Shown in pieces: positions 9,237-17,740 of a stretch of DNA of 64,000 nucleotides (positions are counted from its first letter, which is position 1; each line of letters starts with the position of its first letter). Below the pieces are notes generated by a model. That model saw only the letters and a list, made by a program, of their open reading frames with translations, ran no database searches and was not told the origin of the DNA. The stretch is from Paraglaciecola arctica BSs20135. GTDB lineage: Bacteria > Pseudomonadota > Gammaproteobacteria > Enterobacterales > Alteromonadaceae. Both the position numbers and the translations under genes were made by a program. The stretch covers positions 1 through 64,000 of the forward strand of contig NZ_BAEO01000051.1 of the NCBI RefSeq assembly GCF_000314995.1. The letters are read 5' to 3'.

Positions 9237-9998
9237 ATGCGGTTATTTCTAATTAGTTGTTTGTTGTGTATCGGTTGCTCTGCTAAAGCGTCACAAATCG
9301 CTTTGATCATTGATGATATGGGAAACAACAAACAAGATGCATTAGCATTTACATTACCAGAAAATGTGGTATTTGCGATCCTACCAAACAAAGCCCTATC
9401 TACGACTTATTCCAATCGTGCCGCAGCGCAGCATCGTGAAGTGATATTACATATGCCAATGGAGTCATTGGCAGGCAATAACCAAGAAAAAAATGTATTA
9501 CTTTCAAGTATGCAGCCCCAACAAATTATACAAACATTAAAGATGGCATTGTCGACTGTGCCAGATGCCGTGGGTGTCAACAACCATATGGGAAGTCGAC
9601 TGACGCAACTTACTTTACCTATGTCAGTAACTATGGGATTTCTATCTGAACAAGGTTTGTTTTTTGTAGATAGCCGTACAACTAAATACAGTAAAGCTGA
9701 AATTATCGCCAAAAAAAATGGTGTGTTAAGCGCAAAACGTAATGTGTTTATCGATCACACCCCAAGCCCTGAGCAGATTGATAAACAATTTCAGCGCTTA
9801 CTTAGGCTGTCCAAAAAATATGGTTTCGCAGTAGGCATTGCCCATCCCTATCCACAAACACTAAAATATTTGAAAGTGAATCTAGACACACTTCAACAAC
9901 ATGGGATCGAGCTGGTTAAATTAAGTGAAGTGCTGTCATCAGGGGCCGCTTATGCTTATCATCCAAAAGCTAAATCGCCACCCGTTTCAGCAGATTAA
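9237..9998 (+). CDS. yibQ: Divergent polysaccharide deacetylase family protein (YibQ/DUF610)
   Basis: The 253-residue protein has a short signal peptide (MRLFLISCLLCIGCSAKA) and the divergent polysaccharide deacetylase fold. Visible motifs are ALIIDDMGNN at the start of the barrel, REVILHMPMESL and VNNHMGSRLT. The family is thought to act on envelope polysaccharide, but no reaction is established. It is the third gene after gpmI and envC, the same order as in E. coli. The Cys in IGCSA could alternatively be a lipobox. Confidence 0.88.
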   Translation: MRLFLISCLLCIGCSAKASQIALIIDDMGNNKQDALAFTLPENVVFAILPNKALSTTYSNRAAAQHREVILHMPMESLAGNNQEKNVLLSSMQPQQIIQTLKMALSTVPDAVGVNNHMGSRLTQLTLPMSVTMGFLSEQGLFFVDSRTTKYSKAEIIAKKNGVLSAKRNVFIDHTPSPEQIDKQFQRLLRLSKKYGFAVGIAHPYPQTLKYLKVNLDTLQQHGIELVKLSEVLSSGAAYAYHPKAKSPPVSAD

Positions 9999-10010
9999 TA
10001 AGGAAACATT

Positions 10011-10943
10011 ATGCCAGCCGCAAATCTACTTGCCCTAATTGATGATATTGCCACCATTTTGGATGATGTCGCCATTTTGTCGAAAGTTGCAGCGAAAAAA
10101 ACTGCAGGTGTATTAGGTGATGACTTAGCTCTTAATGCTGAGCAAGTCTCTGGTGTAAAAGCTGAGCGTGAATTACCTGTAGTGTGGGCTGTGGCTAAAG
10201 GCTCTTTACTAAATAAACTCATTCTAGTGCCCTCAGCGTTATTGATAAGCGCATTTTTGCCTTGGCTTATTGTGGTGTTACTGGTTATTGGTGGCTTGTA
10301 TTTGTGTTTTGAGGGCGTCGAAAAACTCGCTCATAAGTTTCTCCACTCTAAAGATGAATTGGAACAAGAACACGCGAAAAAGCTTGCCGCTGTGGCAGAT
10401 CCTAAGGTGGATTTAGTCGCTCTTGAAAAAAACAAAATAAAAGGCGCCATCAGAACTGATTTTATTCTGTCAGCCGAGATAGTTGTGATTGTGTTAGGTA
10501 CGGTGCAAGCAGAGTCTTTTGCAACTCAAGTGACTGTTGTGTCTTTGCTTGCTTTGGCAATTACTGTTGGAGTGTACGGTTTAGTCGCAGGAATTGTAAA
10601 ACTTGATGATGCCGGATTATATCTACTTAGAAAATCTGTGAGTGGCTCCTTTAACCGCATCCAACGATCAGTAGGAAGGAGCTTGTTAATTTTTGCCCCG
10701 CTGTTGATGAAAACATTATCAATTGTAGGTACTGCAGCCATGTTTTTGGTTGGAGGCGGAATTTTGGTGCACAGTATCCCATTCATCCATCATGTGCTCG
10801 AACCCATCTTACACAGCGTTGAATCCATTAATGTTGTAGCGTCTATAGTGCCAATTTTACTGGATGGCTTGGTGGGTATTGTTGCTGGTGCCCTAGTATT
10901 ATTGGTGGTTACCTTAAGTTTTAAAATATTTAAAAAGTCTTAG
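10011..10943 (+). CDS. yedI: DUF808 family inner-membrane protein (YedI-like)
   Basis: The 310-residue protein is hydrophobic with several predicted membrane helices. The N-terminus (NLLALIDDIATILDDVA followed by KKTAGVLGDDLALNAEQV) and the GVEKLAHK segment are hallmarks of the DUF808/YedI family. The function is unknown; some authors suggest transport. It follows yibQ by 12 bases with AAGGA before the ATG, so it probably extends the gpmI operon. Confidence 0.9.
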   Translation: MPAANLLALIDDIATILDDVAILSKVAAKKTAGVLGDDLALNAEQVSGVKAERELPVVWAVAKGSLLNKLILVPSALLISAFLPWLIVVLLVIGGLYLCFEGVEKLAHKFLHSKDELEQEHAKKLAAVADPKVDLVALEKNKIKGAIRTDFILSAEIVVIVLGTVQAESFATQVTVVSLLALAITVGVYGLVAGIVKLDDAGLYLLRKSVSGSFNRIQRSVGRSLLIFAPLLMKTLSIVGTAAMFLVGGGILVHSIPFIHHVLEPILHSVESINVVASIVPILLDGLVGIVAGALVLLVVTLSFKIFKKS

Positions 10944-11069
10944 TAGTATTCACTTATCTAACTTGTGACTGAGCAGATACCGAGTATATATTTCGATTAG
11001 CACTATTTTGAAAATATTTTTTTCGACATATTGCCAAATTTTTAGCCACCTAATACTTGTAAAGTTCAT

Positions 11070-11090
11070 GAAATGTTATATTATAACGTT
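11070..11090 (+). promoter_or_regulatory. Predicted Zur-binding site
   Basis: ATGTTATATTATAACGT forms a near-perfect palindrome matching the gammaproteobacterial Zur consensus (GAAATGTTATA followed by its mirror). It lies about 25-45 bases before the MerC-like gene, where a zinc-bound repressor would block transcription. The inference rests on the consensus match. Confidence 0.7.
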
Positions 11091-11113
11091 AGATTGAGTT
11101 GAGGTGGTTACTG

Positions 11114-11527
11114 ATGGAATTAAGCAAAGATAAAACGTTGTTAGACAGACTAGGCATTTGGGCCTCCAGTTTGTGTGCGTTGCATTGTTTATTACTACCT
11201 ATTCTAATTCCACTAATTCCTTTTGTTAGTGCCTCCTTTTTTGCTCAAGATTGGTTTGAAAGGAGCATTTTGTCACTTTCTATGCTTGTTGGATTTTGGG
11301 CATTGTTCTCCGGGTTCTATCGTTATCACAGACAGCTTTATCCGTTATACAGTCTAGTTTTGGGCGGTTTAATTTATTGGAATAAAGATATGTTTGGTGA
11401 GTCTTACGAACCTTTTACTATCGCAATTGGCGCTTTTTTAATTGTTGGTGCCCATGTTGTGAATTTGAAATTATGTCAGAGCTGCCAAGACTGTGATACT
11501 GGATGCTCTAGTTCACAATTAGACTAA
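11114..11527 (+). CDS. MerC-domain membrane protein, probable zinc-responsive gene
   Basis: The 137-residue protein has about four membrane helices and the MerC-like N-terminal motif SLCALHCLLLPIL with a Cys pair. A Cys-rich tail (CQSCQDCDTGC) ends the protein and could bind metal. MerC proteins import mercuric ion, but chromosomal copies in marine gammaproteobacteria are seldom part of mer operons. A Zur-box match just upstream points to zinc. The ATG at 11114 was preferred to the TTG at 11099, whose codons contain the GAGG ribosome site. Confidence 0.8.
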   Translation: MELSKDKTLLDRLGIWASSLCALHCLLLPILIPLIPFVSASFFAQDWFERSILSLSMLVGFWALFSGFYRYHRQLYPLYSLVLGGLIYWNKDMFGESYEPFTIAIGAFLIVGAHVVNLKLCQSCQDCDTGCSSSQLD

Positions 11528-12218
11528 GCGTTTGCCGCTAACAGCTTTTTAGCTTTTGCTGGCCTATTACTAAATACACCATCTACTCCCCAAGCTTGCA
11601 TTCTAAGCAGGTCTTCAGGCTCATCTACTGTGTAAGCAAACAATTTTAAGCCACGTTTATGTGCATCGTTCACGAAAGCCTGATCGATAAAACTGACATC
11701 TGCATTAACTGAGTATGCCTGTAGTTCTTCGGCAAAACGTGCGTGATCTAGAGGATTACAGGCAGTTAGCGCTCCAATCTTTATTGTGGGTTCAATATTT
11801 TTAAAAGCCAACAACAGATGATGGTTAAATGATGAAATGCTAAATTGCTCAGGTTTAAAGTTCAACTGACCGCTTTATTAATGCACTCTTTAATTAGTGA
11901 AACATCCTGTACACCCTTCACTTCAATATTCATCAAACATTGCCCCTGAACTCGCTGTAACACTTGCCAAAGTGTCGGAACAAACTGGCCTTGTCCCGCG
12001 TCCAATGTTTGTAATTCTGCAAGGGAATAATCAGATAGCAGCCGACTACCGTTGGTAGTCCTGCTGACCCATCTATCGTGTATCACTACTAATTCATTAC
12101 CTAGCTGATAGACATCTATTTCAATGCCATCTGCTTGTTGAATTAAGGCTTGGTCTATGGCTAATAAGGTATTTTCTGGGGCGTCGGAGCTGGCACCCCT
12201 ATGGGCAAATATCAGCAT
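11524..12218 (-). pseudogene. Glycerophosphodiester phosphodiesterase, broken by a frameshift
   Basis: Two adjoining frames together make a full GDPD protein. The first (12218 to 11862) has the catalytic HRG (MLIFAHRGASSDAPENT), the metal ligands of DGIEIDVYQL and IHDRWVSRTTNG. The second (11865 to 11524) supplies the C-terminal barrel (SSFNHHLLLAF, FAYTVDEPEDL, VDGVFSNRP). Restoring one A in the AAA run near 11877 joins INK to SGQLNF in one frame, so a single-base loss is the simplest cause. The enzyme would hydrolyse glycerophosphodiesters to glycerol 3-phosphate and alcohols. The damage could be real or a sequencing error. It lies just downstream of an EamA transporter. Confidence 0.82.
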
Positions 12219-12237
12219 TGGTTTAGTTCTCTGGCGA

Positions 12238-13104
12238 TTATTTACTGTGAAGTTTTTGAGCGTTGATGGTTTCATAAATAGCAGCGGATATCACCAATAA
12301 TCCACCAACAATAGTTTGCCATCTAGGTTGTTCGTCTAAAACCAGTATCGCAAGACTCACACCATACAATGGTTGCATACATGCAATTAATGAAAAGGTT
12401 TTGGCGCGCAAATGTTTAAGGCTTGCGGCAATCAATGCATGAGGAACAGCGGTTAAAAATATCCCTAGTACTACTAAGCCTATATAGGTTTCTTGGCTAG
12501 CTTTAAACAACTCATCACTTGAAAAAAAGCTAAGTGAAATAAAGATCACCAAGGTTTGGTAGGCCATGGCATGAGCACCAGAGTAGTGAGAAAAGTGTTT
12601 TCGATGCACCAAATTTCTAAAAGAATACAAAATAGCTGATGCAATACCAATGAGTACACCTTGGGTGATTTCATTATCTAAAGAAATTTCAGGCACTATA
12701 AGATAGATGCCAAAAAGTACCACAAGTGCGCTTACAATGTCTTGCCAGACTAAACGTATACCTTCAAAAAAGGGTTCCAACAGTACTGTCATTACAGGGA
12801 AAGTAAATAGGGCAATCATGCCCACAGATACCGAAGAATATTGCATTGCAGCGAAATAACTTACCCAGTGTGCAGCCATTAGTAGGCCTAAAAACAGCGC
12901 GATCAAATAGTCTTTTACGCTGTTTAGTCTAATTGCCCCCCCAAACAATTTGACTATGGCAAACAACATCACACATGCCACAATTGCTCGGCCGAAAGTG
13001 ATATCCACTGCAGATAAGGGGAGAAGTTTAGAGAATAATGCTGTTGCACCCAGCAATGCCATAGTGACATGCAGAGACCACAAGCTTTTCTTGACAGGAT
13101 CCAC
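12238..13104 (-). CDS. EamA/DMT-family transporter
   Basis: The 288-residue integral membrane protein has about ten predicted helices in two EamA repeats. The segments PLSAVDITFGRAIVACVMLF and the late MQPLYGVSLAILVLDEQP are typical. DMT transporters export small metabolites such as amino acids, but the substrate cannot be read here. It starts at a GTG three bases after the psd stop and ends just before the GDPD frame, so psd, this gene and the GDPD gene probably share a transcript. Confidence 0.87.
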   Translation of the reverse strand: MDPVKKSLWSLHVTMALLGATALFSKLLPLSAVDITFGRAIVACVMLFAIVKLFGGAIRLNSVKDYLIALFLGLLMAAHWVSYFAAMQYSSVSVGMIALFTFPVMTVLLEPFFEGIRLVWQDIVSALVVLFGIYLIVPEISLDNEITQGVLIGIASAILYSFRNLVHRKHFSHYSGAHAMAYQTLVIFISLSFFSSDELFKASQETYIGLVVLGIFLTAVPHALIAASLKHLRAKTFSLIACMQPLYGVSLAILVLDEQPRWQTIVGGLLVISAAIYETINAQKLHSK

Positions 13105-13107
13105 TGA

Positions 13108-13968
13108 TTATTTCGTTATATTTGCGAAAACGTCGCCGAGGCGCGTAACGTCTCCTGCACTAAGATCAGCAAAATCAACAGTGTCAGTTTCGAAGCAAGC
13201 CACTATGGTTGAACCGAGTTTAAATAAACCCATTTCTTCACCTTTTTTGATGAAGACTGAATTATCCCCTTGATTTGGATACTGCCAATGCTGCACGTTT
13301 TTACCTGCTGGCGGTGATACAGTGCCGGCCCATTTGGTTTCAATACTGGCAACAATGGTTGCGCCTACTAAGACCATGGCCATTTTACCTATTTCAGTAT
13401 CGAAAATAGCCACTACACGTTCGTTCCTGGCAAATAATCCGGGGACACGTTCTGCAGTAAGTGGGCTAACTGAAAATAGCTCGCCAGGCACATAAACCAT
13501 ATCAGTTAACTGTCCGTCTATCGGCATGTGTATACGGTGATAATCTTTAGGAGATAGATAAATTGTGGCAAATTTGCCATCTAAAAAGGGCTTTGCAAGT
13601 TCAGGTTTTCCACCAAGCAGTGTGGTCAAACTGTAGTTATGACCTTTAGCTTGGAAAATAGCATCATGTTCAATATCACCTAACTGGCTGACTGCCCCAT
13701 CTACCGGCAAGGCTAATTGTTTTTCGTCTTGGCAAATAGACCTCGAGCCATTTTTGAGTTGTCTAGTGAAAAAAGCGTTAAACGATGAATAGGACTCAGG
13801 ATTGGGATCCAATGCTTCAGACATATCAACATTATATTGCTTAATAAAAAGTTTAATAATGGTAGTAGTCAATGCACCTGCTTGTGCCGCAGCTAGCGTG
13901 CCTACCAAACGTGATAACAGGTGCTTTGGGGTAATATATTGCAGAGCAATTTTTAACGAATCAAACAA
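13108..13968 (-). CDS. psd: Phosphatidylserine decarboxylase proenzyme
   Basis: Psd decarboxylates phosphatidylserine to phosphatidylethanolamine at the inner membrane. The 286-residue precursor carries the LGST self-cleavage motif near the C-terminus (GLFKLGSTIVACFE), where Ser becomes the pyruvoyl group of the alpha chain. YLSPKDYHRIHMPIDGQL and the FFTRQLK segment are also characteristic. Translation starts at TTG with AGGAAA upstream. The position between rsgA and the transporter keeps the psd-rsgA pairing of E. coli. Confidence 0.96.
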   Translation of the reverse strand: MFDSLKIALQYITPKHLLSRLVGTLAAAQAGALTTTIIKLFIKQYNVDMSEALDPNPESYSSFNAFFTRQLKNGSRSICQDEKQLALPVDGAVSQLGDIEHDAIFQAKGHNYSLTTLLGGKPELAKPFLDGKFATIYLSPKDYHRIHMPIDGQLTDMVYVPGELFSVSPLTAERVPGLFARNERVVAIFDTEIGKMAMVLVGATIVASIETKWAGTVSPPAGKNVQHWQYPNQGDNSVFIKKGEEMGLFKLGSTIVACFETDTVDFADLSAGDVTRLGDVFANITK

Positions 13969-14123
13969 AATAGCTTTCCTAATAATCTAACTTTAACGTC
14001 AAGAATTGTACCGCAATAATCTTGGCTTTGTGACCTTCACTAAGTTCAATAGGCTATATGCTAGTTTATTTTGCAGACTATATTTAATGATAAATTTGTG
14101 GACAAATATCGACAGTATTGTCT

Positions 14124-15158
14124 TTACACTTTTGTGTGTGCTGGACGTAGTTCGTCCATGTTCAACAATATTTTATGATAGCTTTGGTAACGTTGAGAGC
14201 TGATTTTTCCCTCTTCAACTGCTGCCTTAATGAGGCATCCGGGATCATTTCCATGTTTACAATCTCGAAATTTGCAGCCGCCTAAATAATCTCTGAATTC
14301 TTTAAACCCATTTGTCAGTCTTTCTGCTGGCAGATGCCATAAGGCAAATTCACGAACACCAGGAGAATCAATCAAATCACCACCCGCAGGGAAATGTAAT
14401 AATTTTGCTGTTGTTGTGGTGTGCTGTCCTAGTCCTGAGTTATCAGATATGTCACCAATGACTTCGTCTGCTTCTGGCAATAACTCATTGATTAAACTTG
14501 ATTTACCTACGCCTGACTGACCAACAAATACACTTATTTTATCCTTTAAGCATGCTGCAAGTTCATCAAGCCCAGTTAATGTTTTACAACTGGTATAAAC
14601 AATCTGATAGCCAATATCGCGATAAATATTCAGTTGGCTTTCTACTTCACTAAGTTGCTGCGAGTCGAGTAACTCTACTTTGTTTAATAATATCACTGGG
14701 GTAATTTCCACGTCTTCTGCCGCCACTAAATATCTGTCGATAATATTTAGGGATAAACTAGGTATCACTGAACTGACGATTATTATTTGATCGATGTTGG
14801 CAGCAACAGGCTTTACGCCATCATAAAAATCAGGGCGGGTAAGTACGGATTTCCTGTCTTGGACAATTTCAATTATACCACTGATAGTTAATGTCTGATC
14901 TTTCCCTGGCCTAAATAACACTTCGTCACCACATACCACACTAGTAATAGTGCGCCGCATATGACATCTATGCACAACCCCATTCTGGTCTTCAACATCT
15001 GCATGTTTACCAAATCGGCCTATTACTCGTCCACTCTGTTGCTCGCCCAATTGATTATCTTCAAGTTCGTTTGACTTGGCACCGCTTGAAAGACGCTTTG
15101 AGCGATTCACTGAGACTTGGCGTTTCTGCCGATCTGTTAACTTTGGTTTTTTAGCCAC
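14124..15158 (-). CDS. rsgA: Small ribosomal subunit biogenesis GTPase RsgA
   Basis: RsgA is a circularly permuted GTPase that matures the 30S subunit. The 344-residue protein shows an OB fold at the N-terminus and permuted GTPase motifs in the order G4 (LLNKVEL), G1 ([12 protein letters not shown]), G3 (IDSPGVREF). The C-terminal zinc knuckle has CKFRDCKH followed by PGCLI. The N-terminal basic tail ([20 protein letters not shown]) is usual. It starts at GTG and diverges from orn across about 115 bases, as in E. coli. Confidence 0.96.
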   Translation of the reverse strand: MAKKPKLTDRQKRQVSVNRSKRLSSGAKSNELEDNQLGEQQSGRVIGRFGKHADVEDQNGVVHRCHMRRTITSVVCGDEVLFRPGKDQTLTISGIIEIVQDRKSVLTRPDFYDGVKPVAANIDQIIIVSSVIPSLSLNIIDRYLVAAEDVEITPVILLNKVELLDSQQLSEVESQLNIYRDIGYQIVYTSCKTLTGLDELAACLKDKISVFVGQSGVGKSSLINELLPEADEVIGDISDNSGLGQHTTTTAKLLHFPAGGDLIDSPGVREFALWHLPAERLTNGFKEFRDYLGGCKFRDCKHGNDPGCLIKAAVEEGKISSQRYQSYHKILLNMDELRPAHTKV

Positions 15159-15275
15159 GTTTTATCTTTGCTGTAATTAATACTATTTCTTGTATCATGT
15201 TAACGTTTGCAGAGGCGGATACCAAATCTTTAATGTATTTGTTGTTCACTCTATAGTTTTAATTTAGGAGTCTAC

Positions 15276-15821
15276 ATGTCAGTAAATAACGAAAATTTAG
15301 TTTGGATCGATATGGAAATGACAGGGCTAGAGCCCGAAACTGATGTGGTTTTGGAAATTGCTACCATAGTCACTGATAAGGATTTGAATATATTGGCTGA
15401 AGGGCCTGTCTTAGCGATTTATCAGCCTGATGAGGTTCTCAATGGTATGGATCAGTGGTGTACAGACACCCATGGCAAATCAGGTCTAACCAAAAGATGC
15501 CGCGAAAGCAACGTCAATGAACAACAAGCTGTGCAACAAACAATCGCATTTTTAGAAGGTTTTGTGCCTAAAGGCATATCTCCATTATGTGGCAATACTA
15601 TAGGTCAAGACCGCCGCTTTCTAGTTAAGTATATGTCTGAGCTTGAAGGGTACTTTCATTACAGAAATATTGATGTCAGTACTATTAAAGAGCTAGTTCG
15701 GCGCTGGAAGCCAGAATTACTAGACGGTTTTCACAAAAAAGGTGTGCATTTAGCGCTAGATGATATCCGCGAGTCCATCGCTGAAATGGTTTATTACCGT
15801 CAACATGTATTCACCATCTAA
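15276..15821 (+). CDS. orn: Oligoribonuclease
   Basis: Orn is the essential 3'-5' exonuclease that degrades RNA di- and short oligonucleotides to mononucleotides, including pGpG from cyclic di-GMP turnover. The 181-residue protein has the DEDDh residues in [10 protein letters not shown] near residue 10, in [11 protein letters not shown], and in [11 protein letters not shown] at the end. TAGGAG lies before the ATG. It diverges from rsgA and is followed by a repeat-bearing spacer and tRNA-Gly. Confidence 0.97.
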   Translation: MSVNNENLVWIDMEMTGLEPETDVVLEIATIVTDKDLNILAEGPVLAIYQPDEVLNGMDQWCTDTHGKSGLTKRCRESNVNEQQAVQQTIAFLEGFVPKGISPLCGNTIGQDRRFLVKYMSELEGYFHYRNIDVSTIKELVRRWKPELLDGFHKKGVHLALDDIRESIAEMVYYRQHVFTI

Positions 15822-16121
15822 GCTAAAACATCAATAAATGTGCACAATTTCATCAATATTGCGCAATTTACAAAAAAAATCATCAAAATTGATTTTAGAG
15901 CTTGCATCGAAGTCTCATTTTTGTAAAATGCGCCTCCGTTTTAGGCAACCACAACTTAAAACGAGTACGTAAGTACAACATTATTATGCGGGACAAAATT
16001 GTCTGGAACAATTTTGAACATCTGAAAGATGGCCTGCAAGGCAAAATACAGGACGTATTTTGTAGTAGCTCAGGGACTGGGCAATGACCATAGACAAAGT
16101 ACGTAAGTACAACATTATTAT
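15822..16121. repeat. Spacer with duplicated tRNA-Gly upstream region and hairpin element
   Basis: A 30-bp sequence (AGTACGTAAGTACAACATTA then TTATGCGGGA) occurs at 15964-15993 and again, identically, at 16098-16127, where its last six bases are the start of tRNA-Gly. Between the copies lie about 104 bp with an inverted repeat (CAAAATAC aggac GTATTTTG, 16042-16062) and GACAA/TTGTC arms. This looks like a remnant of a tandem tRNA duplication or a small repeat element inserted at the tRNA 5' end. No protein gene is seen. Confidence 0.65.
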
Positions 16122-16196
16122 GCGGGAATAGCTCAGTGGTAGAGCACAACCTTGCCAAGGTTGGGGTCGCGAGTTCGAATCTCGTTTCCCGCTCCA
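16122..16196 (+). tRNA. glyV: tRNA-Gly (anticodon GCC)
   Basis: A complete cloverleaf can be drawn. The acceptor stem GCGGGAA pairs with TTCCCGC, and the D arm has GCTCAGTGGTAGAGC. The anticodon arm is ACCTTGCCAAGGT with anticodon GCC, and the T loop has GTTCGAATC. The CCA end is encoded. The 75 bases match bacterial tRNA-Gly(GCC) closely, one base shorter in the D loop than the E. coli form. Confidence 0.97.
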
Positions 16197-16466
16197 ATGT
16201 TAAATTTACAAAATTTCCATCCTGTTTATTTCGTTCATACGACCCGAAGGGTTACATAACCAGACGATTCTGTTTCTAATCTTTGCTAAATAATCTGAAC
16301 TCAGATTACGTCAATAATTTCCAAGCCTCTTTCATTTTTTAAACACAAAACATTTCTTCATTGAATTAATAAACTCAGCTCAGTTTATTAATGTCTACAA
16401 TAAATGCATTGCTATTGACTCCACACAAATTCATAATTACCACTGGTCTAACCAGAGGTGTGAGTC

Positions 16467-16955
16467 ATGGCTGTAATTAACCCATTAAGAACGTTTGTAG
16501 ACAAAATAAACCATTATCCTTCTTGGCTGCGTAGCAAGCTCATCACTTGGGTATTTAGGTACAAAGTTAAACTTGCTGGCACTACTGGAATAGAAGTGCT
16601 GCATACAGATGGAAAAACAGCGACATATCGTCAAAAAAATCGCCGCAAAGCCCAAAATCATATTGGTAGTGTACATGCTGCTGCGATGGCGCTATTGGCT
16701 GAGTCATGCACAGGGTTTCTTGTTGGAATTAATTTGCCCGGTGATAAGTTACCTTTGATTAAACGTATGGACTTAAATTACGTTAAACGTGCAACGGGTG
16801 ACTTGACGGCTGTAGCCAGTTTAACTGATGAACAAATTGTCTTGATGCAAACCGAGGATAAAGGAGAGGTGAATGTCAAAGTCCGAGTCACCGATTCCGC
16901 AGAAATTGAGCCTGTTATATGTGAAATGATTTGGGCCTGGGTTGCAAAACGGTAA
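16467..16955 (+). CDS. DUF4442/PaaI-type hotdog-fold protein, putative thioesterase
   Basis: The 162-residue protein fits the hotdog superfamily. Residues IGSVHAAAMALLAESCTGFLV form the central helix that normally carries catalytic residues of acyl-CoA thioesterases. PLIKRMDLNYVKRATGDLTAVA is a typical beta strand pair. The DUF4442 family is common in Alteromonadales, and its substrate is unknown. AGAGG precedes the ATG. It stands alone between tRNA-Gly and maoP. Confidence 0.72.
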   Translation: MAVINPLRTFVDKINHYPSWLRSKLITWVFRYKVKLAGTTGIEVLHTDGKTATYRQKNRRKAQNHIGSVHAAAMALLAESCTGFLVGINLPGDKLPLIKRMDLNYVKRATGDLTAVASLTDEQIVLMQTEDKGEVNVKVRVTDSAEIEPVICEMIWAWVAKR

Positions 16956-17168
16956 TTTTATATGTGATTTATAAAGGTTTGATTGAGCTTTCAGACTCAT
17001 TAGAAATATCCAGCGCATGAATTAGAAAATTCATACAAAAATAGTTGACAGATTTTCATTTTAAATTATAAAGCAAGTTAAATCAGACGAGAGTACTAAC
17101 TCTTAGTACCCGTCATTTATTAAACCAATGATCTTAAATCTTGTTAACTTATTTTTGTGGGGGTTGTA

Positions 17169-17546
17169 ATGAGTAAACTTACTAGAGAGTTTTTAGTCCA
17201 ACGTATGTTCAGTGATGCGAAAAATTATCCTTATGGTTTTTCACGTTCTGGAGATTTTTCTATCAGTGAAAGCAAGGCTCTATCTGAATATGGTTGCTTA
17301 ATTGCCGCTTTAGTCGACGGTCAAATCCAACCTGAGACCAACGAGGACAATGAGCTATTAGCTGCTGCATTTGGCAAAAAAGAGCCAGAAAGTGCTGCTG
17401 AAAAAGCCTGGGTAAAATATCAAAAACGTATTAACCGTCCAAAACTGGGCAGCGTTTATGGTAATCATCGCCCAGTAGTAGTTGAGGATGATATTGAAGA
17501 TGATGAGACTATCGAAGATGACTTGGAAGTAGAAATGGATGATTAA
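17169..17546 (+). CDS. maoP: MaoP (DUF413/YifE) macrodomain Ori organisation protein
   Basis: The 125-residue protein matches the DUF413 family. NYPYGFSRSGDFSISESKAL, followed by EPESAAEKAWVKY and RINRPKLG, parallels E. coli YifE. MaoP was shown in E. coli to act with a DNA site to organise the Ori macrodomain. The tail is highly acidic (VEDDIEDDETIEDDLEVEMD). The start at 17169 follows a G-rich ribosome site (GGGGG), preferred to the open frame four codons earlier. Confidence 0.88.
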   Translation: MSKLTREFLVQRMFSDAKNYPYGFSRSGDFSISESKALSEYGCLIAALVDGQIQPETNEDNELLAAAFGKKEPESAAEKAWVKYQKRINRPKLGSVYGNHRPVVVEDDIEDDETIEDDLEVEMDD

Positions 17547-17740
17547 TAGATAGTTGTTAATGAAATGTAATTACATCCTAATATTCGGCATTAAATTCCG
17601 CTAAATTAGAAGTCTTATCCTAATATATGGGTATATTGGGATATGCATCTCACTTTTGTCCGTTTTTATGTTTAAATTTCCTAATCGCTCACGTATAGTA
17701 CTCTTTCATTTTTAATTAATATATTTCTGGAGTGATTCTG

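Noticed and set aside
11114-11527. Mercury resistance operon
   Set aside because: Only a MerC-like protein is present. There is no merR, merT, merP or merA, and the upstream site matches Zur.
15895-16197. 100-codon minus-strand frame starting MERETRFELATP
   Set aside because: It is the antisense reading of tRNA-Gly and its flank, a well-known source of false protein calls.
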